Source: Brooklawnia sp032229645 (GTDB taxonomy: Bacteria; Actinomycetota; Actinomycetes; Propionibacteriales; Propionibacteriaceae). From it: a stretch of DNA of 64,000 bases. A program made the translations under genes and the position numbers. This document shows, one piece after another, positions 49,201-58,385 of this stretch. A model generated the notes under the pieces. That model was not told the DNA's origin. It saw only the letters and a program-made list of their open reading frames with translations, and made no database searches. How positions within the stretch are numbered: position 1 is the stretch's first letter; every line of letters begins with the position of its first letter. The stretch lies in assembly GCA_963722295.1 (NCBI GenBank), contig CAVRLB010000002.1, forward strand, positions 248,001 through 312,000, given 5' to 3'.

Positions 49201-51945
49201 CAAGCCTCCGCCAACACCCTGAGGCGTGAACAGCGCGATCCGCGGCTGCTGCTCGGCGAGGCCACCCAGCGCTATGTGGACGGGCTCCAATTCGCCGCCG
49301 AACACTATCTCGGCAAACCCTACGTGACTAGTCTGGACGCGAACGCCGAACGCCTGCTGCCCGGTATCAGCGACGCTCCCGCCTGGCCCACCCTGCGCGC
49401 CCACCTGCTCCTCCTCGGTGCGCAAGGGGCCGATCCGCTCGACCGACTCCAGGATGCGATCAGCGTGCGGGAACTCGCCACCGCCTGGGATATCGCCGCC
49501 GTGCTGTCGTGGCGGCTGGACGACACCGGCCTGCGCAACACCACACCCGGACCACTCCCCTGGACCCCCGGCATCCCCGACGCGCTCGACGGCCATGCCC
49601 CATTCGGGGGATGGCTCCAGCAACGCTCCCACCTCGTCACCGATCTCGCCGAACAAGTCCGGCAACAAGCATTGACCGCCGCCGACGACCCGGCATGGGT
49701 ACCGGCCGGGATACGCCGACCCAGCCCCGAGGTGATCTCCGATGTCGAAGTGTGGCGGGCGGCGATGCAAATCGACGCCACTGAGATGCGGCCGACCGGG
49801 CCCGCCCCACTATCCAAAGCAGCCCTCGACTACCAGCACCACCTCAACCAGCAAATCCGGCAAGGCGCCGCACCCGCCCTCGCCGAATGGGGCGAAACCC
49901 TCACCCAGATCAACCCCGCCATCACCAGCGATGACTACCTGCCCCAACTCGCCGACCAGCTCGCCGGACTCGCCCGCACCGGCCACAACGCCGCACAGAT
50001 TCTGCGCGAAGCAGCAGCTGTCGGACCGGTCCCGGACGACCACGCCGCAGCCGCCCTCTGGTGGCGCATCCAACGCCTCACCCCCACCGGAACCGTCGCC
50101 GATGACCCGAACATGTGGGTCGAACGGCTCCCCGAAATAGTCGGCTACACCACCGCAAAACAGATCCAAGAAAGCCCATACTGGCCGGTGCTCGTCCAAC
50201 ACATTGGCGAAGCCACCGAACGCGGCTGGCAACCCGAACAGCTCCTCACCCCGAGTGCCGTGAGCGGCAGCAGCACCCTCAGCGATGATCCGTGCCTGGC
50301 ATTGCTCGCCCGCATCAGCCAGGTTACCCACGAGCCGGTCTCCGAGGCACCGGACGATCCCCGGCTGGTGCCCCCCGACGACCTCTTGGACGGCTGGCAG
50401 CCGCCTGGACGTGTGCTTCGCCGCGCCCCCACGGTCGGCGCCGCGGAGGCCTACGACCGGCTCGCACCCGAACACATTGATGATCCCGAAGCCGAGCTGG
50501 CAATGGCCGCCCTGCTCCGCCAAACCATGAGCTTCACCGAGCTCACCGATGCGGACATCGCCCGGCAGATGGATCGCGCCAACACCTGGCGGGCCAGCCC
50601 CGTCACCCGAGAACGCCTCGTCCACATCAACCAACTCACCCACGACTTCTTCACATCCAGATTCCCCGGCTCCTGGGCGCAGCCCTATCTGGCCGAACGC
50701 TTCGGAATCGACCTGGCCGGGCATCCGCTCGTCCAACCCGGACACTCACCCGCAGGCTGGACCACCCTCGTCACCCACCTCCGACACCATGGGATTAGCG
50801 ATATCGAGATGCTCACCGCGGGCGTCGCCCGCACCGCCTCCACCGGCAGACTCATCGACCAATTCCGCGACCGCGTCACCTTCCCCATCCAAAACGACGG
50901 CGGCGACATCCTCGGCTTCGTCGCACGCCGCAACCCCGCCGCCCCCGACGACCGGAAAGCCGGACCCAAATACCTGAATACCGGCGAAACCCCGCTCTTC
51001 CACAAAAGCGACCAGTTCTACGGCACACCAACGATCGGCAGCACCCCGGTCATCGTCGAAGGCCCTATGGACGCCATCGCCATCACACTCGCCACCGGTG
51101 GCCGGCATACCGGGCTCGCGCCACTCGGCACCTCCCTCTCAGCCCAGCAGGCAGCCCTCCTCGCAGGGCAGGCGGATGTGATCATCGCCACCGACGCCGA
51201 CACCGCCGGACGCATCGCAGCCGAACGCGACTACTGGCAGCTCACGGCTGTCGGTGTCGACCCCAGACGGGCACACTTCGCCGACGGCACCGACCCCGCA
51301 GACCTCCTCACCACAGCCGGACCCAAACAACTCACCGCAACCCTCGACACCGCCGAACCCATGGCACACACCATGATCAGCGAACGCCTCACCAACCTGC
51401 CCGACTGGCAGGCCATCGACCACGCCACCCAAATCGTTGCCGCCCGGCCCCCGACCGAATGGGACGCCGACAGCCAGCACATCGCCGAACACACCGACCT
51501 CGCGTACGAGACGGTGCGGGAAGCACTCACCCGCAACGCCCGCACCTGGAACCAGGACCCGCGCGCAGCGACCGCCAGAATCCTCGCATCCTCCGGCGAC
51601 GTGCGTCGCAGGATCGAAGCCGCCGACCACGCCACCCGCTGGAAAGAAGTCGTCGACCACATCGACCCCAGACTCACCGCCCAGCCCGACTGGCCGGCCC
51701 TCGCCCGAGCCATCCAACAAACACACGAAGCCGGATACGACGCCGAAAAAGCCGTACGCTTGCTCGCTCAACCCGGCCAAAGACACCCGCGACCCGCCGC
51801 CGAACTCCGCACCAGGCTCGTCACCACACTGCACCTCAACGACCAGAGCACCCGACCAGCGGTCGCTTCAACGCAGCCTCGCGATCGTTCGGTCACGAAC
51901 GCCGTCCGCCGACGACAGACCGTGCCCACCGCACCAACCAGATGA
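46273..51945 (+). CDS. MobF conjugative relaxase-helicase with C-terminal primase (TOPRIM) region
   Basis: 1890 residues. N-terminal TrwC/TraI relaxase: SLHKLSAGSGYDYLTRQVA with the nucleophilic Tyr region and the HUH metal site in AGDPDLHTHVAVANKVK (about 264-280). RecD-like helicase: Walker A APAGTGKTTAM (about 599-608), Walker B LIVIDEAGMAD (about 670), ATTVHSAQGVSADTMHG. C-terminal DnaG-like primase core: FPIQNDGGDILGFVARRNP, GPKYLNTGETPLFHKSD and TOPRIM VIVEGPMDAIAITLATG / DVIIATDADTAGRIAAERDY. It nicks oriT, unwinds the transferred strand and may prime its complement in the recipient. Longer than usual MobF proteins because of the primase part. Confidence 0.92.
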   Translation: MTMSLHKLSAGSGYDYLTRQVAVQDVTEKGYTGLASYYSERGETPGIWFGAGCASIDPHLRDSIVTHEQMQALFGTGMNPIGPMLVRQLGPDAPQDVVDAALRLGSPFRINQAVNQFRVEVARRIGELNTSRGLARDAPVSIDDRAQIRTEVARETFINEYGRPPADARELAGTIARHSRPVSTTVSGFDLTFSPPKSVSTLWAIADPTMSARIEIAHQKAVASALRFIESRLLYSREGTRGVRQVDVTGIIAASFTHRDSRAGDPDLHTHVAVANKVKTADSGKWLSIDGRVLYKGAVAASEHYNTVLIKQLEREGFRFTDRPTPDARKRPVREIDGVPAVLNERWSSRRADIETRRAELVARFQEDHHRPPSVVESVKLAQQATLETRDAKHGPRSLAEQRATWHEQAVETLGGEAPLRRMLATIQHAKHPGLEHADAAWFEHAADRIVEVLSARSATWQDSHMRAEALRQLRRTDVPLERLDAAVNLLVATAADRSILLAKPDQGIHEPELLRRHDGTSVYTVAGTNLFTSAQVVRAEKQLLDLAGRTDGHRLPAEHITAALQASTENGLELNHGQAELVTAMANSGARVQLAIAPAGTGKTTAMHTLTTAWTTGGGSVLGLAPSAAAAAQLREQTGTTTETLAKLAWHITHGQLPEWASDIGPRTLIVIDEAGMADTISLAQICSWAVGRGASVRLIGDDQQLAAIGAGGVLRDIQTTHGAVQLTELMRFTDPAESAATLALRHGDTSALGFYLDNQRVHVGDLATMTSQAFDAWRADTNAGLDSIMLAPTRDIVHDLNQQARTHRLATQPGSGEMGREVRLADGSQASIGDTIITRANNRRLRTSRTDWVKNGDRWTIRDINQRGDLRVQHQQTRRLITLPTDYVRASAELGYATTVHSAQGVSADTMHGIATGEETRQQFYTMMTRGKHENHVWLEVVGDGDDATLIRPEGISPLTPTDVLAGILARDGAQASANTLRREQRDPRLLLGEATQRYVDGLQFAAEHYLGKPYVTSLDANAERLLPGISDAPAWPTLRAHLLLLGAQGADPLDRLQDAISVRELATAWDIAAVLSWRLDDTGLRNTTPGPLPWTPGIPDALDGHAPFGGWLQQRSHLVTDLAEQVRQQALTAADDPAWVPAGIRRPSPEVISDVEVWRAAMQIDATEMRPTGPAPLSKAALDYQHHLNQQIRQGAAPALAEWGETLTQINPAITSDDYLPQLADQLAGLARTGHNAAQILREAAAVGPVPDDHAAAALWWRIQRLTPTGTVADDPNMWVERLPEIVGYTTAKQIQESPYWPVLVQHIGEATERGWQPEQLLTPSAVSGSSTLSDDPCLALLARISQVTHEPVSEAPDDPRLVPPDDLLDGWQPPGRVLRRAPTVGAAEAYDRLAPEHIDDPEAELAMAALLRQTMSFTELTDADIARQMDRANTWRASPVTRERLVHINQLTHDFFTSRFPGSWAQPYLAERFGIDLAGHPLVQPGHSPAGWTTLVTHLRHHGISDIEMLTAGVARTASTGRLIDQFRDRVTFPIQNDGGDILGFVARRNPAAPDDRKAGPKYLNTGETPLFHKSDQFYGTPTIGSTPVIVEGPMDAIAITLATGGRHTGLAPLGTSLSAQQAALLAGQADVIIATDADTAGRIAAERDYWQLTAVGVDPRRAHFADGTDPADLLTTAGPKQLTATLDTAEPMAHTMISERLTNLPDWQAIDHATQIVAARPPTEWDADSQHIAEHTDLAYETVREALTRNARTWNQDPRAATARILASSGDVRRRIEAADHATRWKEVVDHIDPRLTAQPDWPALARAIQQTHEAGYDAEKAVRLLAQPGQRHPRPAAELRTRLVTTLHLNDQSTRPAVASTQPRDRSVTNAVRRRQTVPTAPTR

Positions 51946-52017
51946 CCAAAACCCGTTACCAGCACTCCGGCGCTGAGTGCCACTGAAGCATAGAGACCAC
52001 CGATGAAAGGAGCCGGG

Positions 52018-52638
52018 ATGTGGATCATCACCGCCACCATCGCCGGCGCCCTCATCGGCCTCGGACTCATGCGAACCCTCGCCACACTCAGCTACCGACG
52101 GCCAAACGAAACCGACCTCCCTAAACCAACGCAGGCCTGGTGGCTCATCCCGGCACTCGCCACCGCCTGGGGCACCCTCACCTGGCGGCACATGGACGAC
52201 GCCTGGCCCATCCTCGCCCTCTGGCTACCCCTCGTTGTTGCACACGGATGGCTATCCGCCGTCGACCTCGACGTCCAACGGCTCCCCGACAAAATCCTTC
52301 TCCCAACTGCAGCCTGGACGACTCTGATCCTCACAGCGGACGCCACCCACTCCGGAAACCCACGATCAGCACTCACCGCCGTCGGAATCGGCATCGCCGC
52401 CGGCCTCGGAACCTGGATCCTCCACCTGGCATCCCGCGGAGCCATCGGCTTCGGCGACGTGAAACTCGTCGCACTTCTATCTGTGAGTCTTGCCATCGTC
52501 AACCCAGTGCTGGTGCTGTCCGCTTCACTCGGTGCATGCTTCATCACCATTGCTGCTTCTGCCGTCACCAGACAACGCCAGTTGCCCTTCGGACCGTGGC
52601 TCGCTCTCGGATTCACCGCCGCCGCTTCCTTCGAGTAG
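52018..52638 (+). CDS. A24-family prepilin peptidase
   Basis: 206 residues from ATG 52018 (AAAGGAGCC upstream; ATG 52003 is weaker). Multi-pass membrane protein with the two catalytic Asp motifs: SAVDLDVQRLPDKILLPT and AIGFGDVKLVALL (GxGD). It lacks the N-terminal methylase-type domain, so it is the short TadV/CpaA-like or actinobacterial form. It would cleave leader peptides of type IV pilin-like proteins. Positioned 73 bases after the relaxase, so it could process pilins used in mating or surface attachment, but no pilin gene is visible. Confidence 0.85.
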   Translation: MWIITATIAGALIGLGLMRTLATLSYRRPNETDLPKPTQAWWLIPALATAWGTLTWRHMDDAWPILALWLPLVVAHGWLSAVDLDVQRLPDKILLPTAAWTTLILTADATHSGNPRSALTAVGIGIAAGLGTWILHLASRGAIGFGDVKLVALLSVSLAIVNPVLVLSASLGACFITIAASAVTRQRQLPFGPWLALGFTAAASFE

Positions 52639-52710
52639 CTGTGAGGGCATGCTTGGGTTCCCTGTTACCCAGGAGACGCCAACCGGCAAAGGCACGAAGG
52701 AGAAATTCGG

Positions 52711-53964
52711 TCATCCCACCAAATCTTCACGTTTAGGCGGGCGGATCATGCACATGTTCGATATGCCACCTTGATTGATACAGTCTTGAGCCAGAGCCTG
52801 GACATCCGAGTGAAAGTCCAAGTCAGATTCAGCGGCATTGACAGTGACCTCAACCGGGCTAAACTCACGCAACGGGGTTGTTCCCCAATCGGAAAGATCT
52901 CCTGAATGGTTTCTCGTTAGAAACGTCAAGGCTTGTTGACCGGACCATTCGACGCCGACACGCACCTCATATTCGTCGTTACTTGTCACATCGGCCGTCG
53001 CCCGGGTGATAGCCATAAAATCCGCGACAGCACACTCAATCGTCGATGAGAGGATCTCTCGTCCCTCGAAATGCCTACCGCTGATACTTCTGTCGCCGCC
53101 AACCGCCATCGCGAGAGACACTGACCCGTCGAAATGACTACTGATCCAGGTCTCGCCTTGAGGTGTCTCCGCCTGGCTTTTGGCCGGAGCAACCCAACGC
53201 CGCAAACCTGGTCTTAAGGAGAAATGTTCGACTCGGTTCAACGGGTGAGCGCCTGCGCTGTCCGCATACATAGGCACCAATCTCTTGGCCTTGCTGAATA
53301 TTCCTTCAGTCTGTTCGCGCGTTAACCGCTCACGCAAACCCGGCACCCGCGGATGAGCAACCGCAATCAGCCATGCACGCTTGTCGATATCCCGCCCGGC
53401 AGAAGCCTCCTTGTACAGGTTGTCCAGTACCTCGGTCGCGTGGCGTCGCTCGTCGAATCGAGCCCCATACATCGCCTCAATCTGCCGTTCTTTCATCCAC
53501 ACGGTGTCGGAGTCATTTCGGATGGGTGCACCGAAATACTCACCCCGGTATATGAGGTGTGGCCCATCGACACTCGCTGGAACTTCGACGATCACGGCGC
53601 GCATGTGGTCCGATCCGAGCCGATGTGCCTTCACACCGAATACCGGCGGAGAGATCGCCGTGATCGCAGCACTTATCAGCGCGCGCTCGTGAGTCTCATC
53701 GAAGCCACCGATATCGACTCGACCTGTTGCTGCCTTCTGCGATTCGCGCACACCATAGACGATCACACCGCCTCCGCTGTTGGCCATCGCGGCAACGTCC
53801 TTGGGGAAATCCGTCTGCGATAATCCCCTGGCAGGAGGCAACTCCGATTTCCAATCCAGATCATCCGTCTCACGTACGCCCGCCTTAACAGCGGCGTTAA
53901 GCAGTTCATCTGTCAGCGGTTCCGGGCCTCGACCCAGAGCACGATGTAAAGCAGTGAAGGTCAT
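52711..53964 (-). CDS. AlbA_2 (Schlafen-type) domain protein
   Basis: 417 residues. N-terminal AlbA_2 domain: ETDDLDWKSELPPARGLSQT, then DFPKDVAAMANSGGGVIVYG and VRESQKAATGRVDIGG. C-terminal part (VIVEVPASVDGPHLIYRGEY, APIRNDSDTVWMKERQIEAM) matches the usual continuation RxG.xSxxMxxxEI. Members bind nucleic acid or nucleotides and recur in defence islands. It is divergent to the BREX genes with 203 bases between. TAGGCT lies seven bases before ATG 53964, again suggesting a leaderless start. Confidence 0.8.
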   Translation of the reverse strand: MTFTALHRALGRGPEPLTDELLNAAVKAGVRETDDLDWKSELPPARGLSQTDFPKDVAAMANSGGGVIVYGVRESQKAATGRVDIGGFDETHERALISAAITAISPPVFGVKAHRLGSDHMRAVIVEVPASVDGPHLIYRGEYFGAPIRNDSDTVWMKERQIEAMYGARFDERRHATEVLDNLYKEASAGRDIDKRAWLIAVAHPRVPGLRERLTREQTEGIFSKAKRLVPMYADSAGAHPLNRVEHFSLRPGLRRWVAPAKSQAETPQGETWISSHFDGSVSLAMAVGGDRSISGRHFEGREILSSTIECAVADFMAITRATADVTSNDEYEVRVGVEWSGQQALTFLTRNHSGDLSDWGTTPLREFSPVEVTVNAAESDLDFHSDVQALAQDCINQGGISNMCMIRPPKREDLVG

Positions 53965-54167
53965 GAGCCTGAGCCTATAGATCTGCTACGACAGAACAGC
54001 GCACACCAGGTCGCTCGGCTCGATAGACCGCAGCCATGCGTTGCACCCTCAGCTATACGCCAATGGTGGCAACATACGTGTTCACTGACTAACCTATGTA
54101 CAGGTTCGGCGCTGACGTCCGGTCGGCATAGCATGTCAGAACCAGAGAAGAATGAAGGGGGTGGCCC

Positions 54168-57100
54168 GTGGTCGACGACCGCTGGGTCGAAGTCACCCCT
54201 TCCCAGTTCCCATACGAAGCAGAGGGCCTGAAGATCGTCCGCGACCTCATGCCCAAGGCGGCCCCCTATTGTGCCTGGACGAACTTCGAGTTCCGCGATG
54301 ACAGGGGAACGTGGTCCGAGATCGATCTGCTACTGCTCGGACCTGACGGCCTCCACCTCATCGAGTTGAAGTACTATTCGGGCATCTTGCGCGGCGATGA
54401 CAACAGGTGGCTTCGTAGCGGACACCCTGCACAGGACTCGCCGCTGCTTCTTGCCAATCGCAAAGCCAAACGGCTTCGTTCCAAGCTGACCGCAGCCTAC
54501 GCCGAGGTCAAGCGCAAGAACCCGCAAACCAGCTATCCGCCCACGCTCGATGTGATCCCGTATGTGCATGAAGCCGTCTTCCTGCATCACCCGGATTTTG
54601 TCTGCGAACTACCGGTGCCCAGCCGCCGCGACCTCTACGGACTACCTGGGTCCACCAAATCCAATCTGGTCGGCATCGACGCAATCCTCAACGGCAAACC
54701 GAGAGCTGGCACCGTCATCCATGACAGGGTCATTGCCCAGTTGATGCAGATGATTGGCGTCCGTGCGCACGCGCGGGAAGCCGGATCATATGTGCTTGAT
54801 CAGACTCCCCTTGAGGACGGCCCCGGCTGGCAGGATTGGCTGGGCACTCACAAGCTTCTGAAAGACCAGCGCCGTCGGATCCGTTTCTATGTTGCGCCAG
54901 AGGGTGCGTCCGAAGCAGATCGCCGCCGTAGTCAGTTGATCGCTGCACACGAGCTCAAGGTGATGCAAAGGCTGAGCTCCGATGGGATTCTTCGCCCCGA
55001 AGACTTCGTCGACTCCGAGCTCGGCCCTGGGCTCGTCTATCCCTACGATGCAGGCTGGCAGCGTCTCGACCTGTGGCTAGCAGACAATGCTCATCAACTC
55101 GACTTTGACGCACAGCTGGCATTTATACGGCAGCTTGCGGAGACGGTGCAGTACGCGCACGGCAAGAATGTCGTGCACCGAGCGCTCAATCCCCGTGCCA
55201 TTTTGGTTCGACCGGCAGCCTCTGGCCGTCTCGAATCCCAGATCACGGGTTGGCAGGCAGTCGGACGCACGGACGAGTCGACAGTGACCTCTACCCCGGG
55301 CGTCACTCGCCTTGAGGTGAACGAGCTTCAACTATTGCCAGCCGCAGAACGGGGCGCCGTAGAGGCATTCTCGGCTCCCGAAGGCCTGCTGCAATCCCAG
55401 AACCGGCTCTGCCTCGATGTGTTCTCACTTGGTGCGTTGGCGTTTTACCTCGTCACAGGACGGACCCCTGCAGCCAATCGTTCTGACCTCGCCAAGAGAC
55501 TTCACGACCAGAACGGCCTCGACATTTGGGTTGATCTTCCGCAGACCCCATCTGCTCTCAGAGACGCGATCCTCAAAGCGACACGTCCCCAAGTGTCCGA
55601 CCGTTACGAAGATGTCAGCGCCTTCCTTGCTGCCCTGGACCTGGCCGTTGTCCCAGCAGAACCTGACCAGCGCGTCGATCCATTGGACGCTGGCCCAGGC
55701 GCGACGCTGGACGATCGATTCACGTTACTCAGAAGGCTCGGCGCTGGCTCCACAGCGGTTGGCCTGCTGGTCAATGACTCACATCGGTCCGAGCCAAAAG
55801 AAGTCGTCCTCAAGGTGGCGATCGACGATTCAGCCGCCCAGCGGCTGACCGACGAAGCATCTGCGCTGGCAAAAATTGACCACCCACAAGTCGTCAAGCT
55901 TCTTGAAGGCCCGATCGAGGTGTCAGGCAGGCAAGCGCTTCTCCTCGAATCAGCCGGACGAGAAAGCCTCGCCGGTCGTTTGGGTAACAGACAACGGATT
56001 CCGTTGGACTTCCTGGAACGTTGGGGCACCGACCTTCTAGAAATCGTCGCCGGTCTGGACCGGGCCGGTGTGCTACACCGCGATATCAAGCCCGCGAACC
56101 TCGGCATCCGCGAAAAGCGGAGCGCCAAGCATCTCGCATTATTCGACTTCTCGCTGGCCAAAGCATCCGCATCTGATACCCACGCTGGTACTCCCCCGTA
56201 TCTTGACCCGTTTGTCGCTAGGCGTACCCAATACGACTCGGCGGCCGAGCGCTACTCCGCAGCCGTAGTGCTGTTTGAGATGGCAACCGGTCACACGCCC
56301 GTCTTCGGCGACGGTATGTCCGATCCAAGCGTGCTGGCCGATGAGGCCACCATCTCACCTGACGATTTCGACGGGTCCGTGCGTGATTACCTGGTGCCGT
56401 TCTTCACGCGGGCTCTGGCCCGAGATGCATCACTTCGTCATCACACGGCCGACGAGATGCTCCGCGAATGGCAAGCGAGCTTCCCAGCAAGCACTCAGGC
56501 TCCCGACGATGCCGATGCGCTGGCTGCGGAGGCCCTGGCCGAAACTGCTCTGCCCAAATCCGGACTGTCACCACGCGCCCTATCCGTGGTGGAACAGCTG
56601 CACGTGCATACCGTCGGTGATCTGGTCCGAGTCGATGCCCTCCGTATCAACAATCTGCCAGGCATCACGACCGATACCCGAAAAGAGCTCATCGCGCGCA
56701 CCAAACCGTGGCGTGCGAAATTCGGCTCAAAGACCAGGGGCTGGCAGCCCATCGCCCGAAGAGCTACGTTCCCTGACCCGCATGACTCTGCCGAGATCTT
56801 GCTGAAGGCGGTTCGACGCCGTAAGAAGAACTCATCAAGCAAAGAGATCGGCCTCACACAACGTCTGTTGGGGCTGACGGGCGACCTGTCGGCGAACGCC
56901 AATCAAGCGGAGATTGCCGCCTCATGGAGCCCTGCAATCACACGCGGCCGCGTGAGCCAATTACTCACCGAACTGCAGGCTTGTTGGGCGGATGACAGCA
57001 AAGCCCTCGACTTGCTTCAAGCACTTCAAATGATCACCAATCGTCGACTGGCCGAGCTTGGAGACATCGCCACCTTTGATGAGCTGGCCGACCATCTTCT

Positions 57101-58385
57101 CAGTCAACTCGCCTTGCCAGATTCCGATGAGGCGAACGAACACCGGCTCGCCCAGGGACTGCTTCGCTTCACTATTGAACGGCAAATGGCACTTGCCCGG
57201 GTCGATGCCAATGACGACCAAGAGTGGACGCTGCGCAGACGCGAGAACCAGCCGGTGCTTCTCGCAACACGTCCCGAGTTGCTGGATTTGACAGATGCCT
57301 TGAGCCGCAGAGCCGATGACCTTGTCGGGGAAACGAACCTGTCCGGTACTGACCAGCTCATTCCCGCCAGCAGAGTCATCCAGCAGCTTCAAGCAGTAGT
57401 AACACATGCCGAACAAAGCCTTACGGTGCCCGTGGCAGCCGAGCTGCGCGATGGACTCAGGCTGGCCAAACTTGGAGCTCAGCTATCACGCAATGCGGGC
57501 GCGACAGCCACTGGTGACCTCCATCACATGCAATTGTCGGCACAGGCCGCACTTAAAGTAGCACTGCCTCCTGCTAGCACCAGCCGGTTGTTCACCACGG
57601 AAGAGATTCGGAATCTGGTGGCGGCACGCTTCCCCATGCTGGCACGGCTTCCGCGGCGTCCAAGACTGGATGAGGTTGCCGCTGCCACCGGCCTGCTCCG
57701 GTGGGAGGAGGATCTGCGCAAGTATCGATCAACGGCGAAACCTGCGGAATCCGATACGGATCTTCATTCCCGGTTCAGCACCATTTTGCCGACGCAAGTG
57801 TCGGCGATTGGTCCGGGTGCGGTCGGTCAGCGGCTCATCGACTCCCGTGATCACCATTCGTTTGTCGCCCTGGGAGTGATGGCTGATCGGCTTGATCGCT
57901 TCACCGAGATTGCTTGCCACACGTTTGATGCGGTGGAAGTTGATCTGACAAACACGATGATGGAGGCCTTACGAGAGCAGTCTGCCAAGATGGGCATCGC
58001 GTGGAACGCGGTCTTGAACGCGGACGCGAGCGTCTCCGGTTCACGCGCCCACCAGGGTCTGCACGCTCTGATCGCTCGAGCACGACCGGCTCTCAGCGCA
58101 ACAATTGAACAATCCCTCCGCGACGCCGAAGGACGACCCGTGCTGCTCACCGATCCTTCGCTGCTATCCAGATATGATGCGATCGATCTATTGGCCCCCC
58201 TTACGGATCTGTCCAGGAAACGGCCCTCAGCGCTGTGGCTGGTGCTACCGCAACTGCCAGGAAACATTGGCGTAGTGATCGATGGCAAAGTACTCCCTCT
58301 CACGGCCCCGAGCCAGTATGTTGACGTCGGCGCCGACTGGATCAACGCCCAGCTGGCCGAAGCAGTAGAAAGCAGTTCCTCATGA
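54168..58385 (+). CDS. pglW: BREX-2 serine/threonine kinase PglW
   Basis: 1405 residues from GTG 54168. N-terminal NERD-type nuclease domain (DRGTWSEIDLLLLGPDGLHL, IELKYYSGILRGDD). A first kinase-like domain has HRALNPRAILV where HRDxKxxN is expected, so it is a pseudokinase. The second (about 515-770) has GAGSTAVGLLV, VVLKVAI, VLHRDIKPANLGI and DFSLAK in place of DFG. The C-terminal half is helical. In Streptomyces PglW phosphorylates proteins and is required for phage growth limitation. The stop overlaps pglX (ATGA). Confidence 0.92.
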   Translation: MVDDRWVEVTPSQFPYEAEGLKIVRDLMPKAAPYCAWTNFEFRDDRGTWSEIDLLLLGPDGLHLIELKYYSGILRGDDNRWLRSGHPAQDSPLLLANRKAKRLRSKLTAAYAEVKRKNPQTSYPPTLDVIPYVHEAVFLHHPDFVCELPVPSRRDLYGLPGSTKSNLVGIDAILNGKPRAGTVIHDRVIAQLMQMIGVRAHAREAGSYVLDQTPLEDGPGWQDWLGTHKLLKDQRRRIRFYVAPEGASEADRRRSQLIAAHELKVMQRLSSDGILRPEDFVDSELGPGLVYPYDAGWQRLDLWLADNAHQLDFDAQLAFIRQLAETVQYAHGKNVVHRALNPRAILVRPAASGRLESQITGWQAVGRTDESTVTSTPGVTRLEVNELQLLPAAERGAVEAFSAPEGLLQSQNRLCLDVFSLGALAFYLVTGRTPAANRSDLAKRLHDQNGLDIWVDLPQTPSALRDAILKATRPQVSDRYEDVSAFLAALDLAVVPAEPDQRVDPLDAGPGATLDDRFTLLRRLGAGSTAVGLLVNDSHRSEPKEVVLKVAIDDSAAQRLTDEASALAKIDHPQVVKLLEGPIEVSGRQALLLESAGRESLAGRLGNRQRIPLDFLERWGTDLLEIVAGLDRAGVLHRDIKPANLGIREKRSAKHLALFDFSLAKASASDTHAGTPPYLDPFVARRTQYDSAAERYSAAVVLFEMATGHTPVFGDGMSDPSVLADEATISPDDFDGSVRDYLVPFFTRALARDASLRHHTADEMLREWQASFPASTQAPDDADALAAEALAETALPKSGLSPRALSVVEQLHVHTVGDLVRVDALRINNLPGITTDTRKELIARTKPWRAKFGSKTRGWQPIARRATFPDPHDSAEILLKAVRRRKKNSSSKEIGLTQRLLGLTGDLSANANQAEIAASWSPAITRGRVSQLLTELQACWADDSKALDLLQALQMITNRRLAELGDIATFDELADHLLSQLALPDSDEANEHRLAQGLLRFTIERQMALARVDANDDQEWTLRRRENQPVLLATRPELLDLTDALSRRADDLVGETNLSGTDQLIPASRVIQQLQAVVTHAEQSLTVPVAAELRDGLRLAKLGAQLSRNAGATATGDLHHMQLSAQAALKVALPPASTSRLFTTEEIRNLVAARFPMLARLPRRPRLDEVAAATGLLRWEEDLRKYRSTAKPAESDTDLHSRFSTILPTQVSAIGPGAVGQRLIDSRDHHSFVALGVMADRLDRFTEIACHTFDAVEVDLTNTMMEALREQSAKMGIAWNAVLNADASVSGSRAHQGLHALIARARPALSATIEQSLRDAEGRPVLLTDPSLLSRYDAIDLLAPLTDLSRKRPSALWLVLPQLPGNIGVVIDGKVLPLTAPSQYVDVGADWINAQLAEAVESSSS

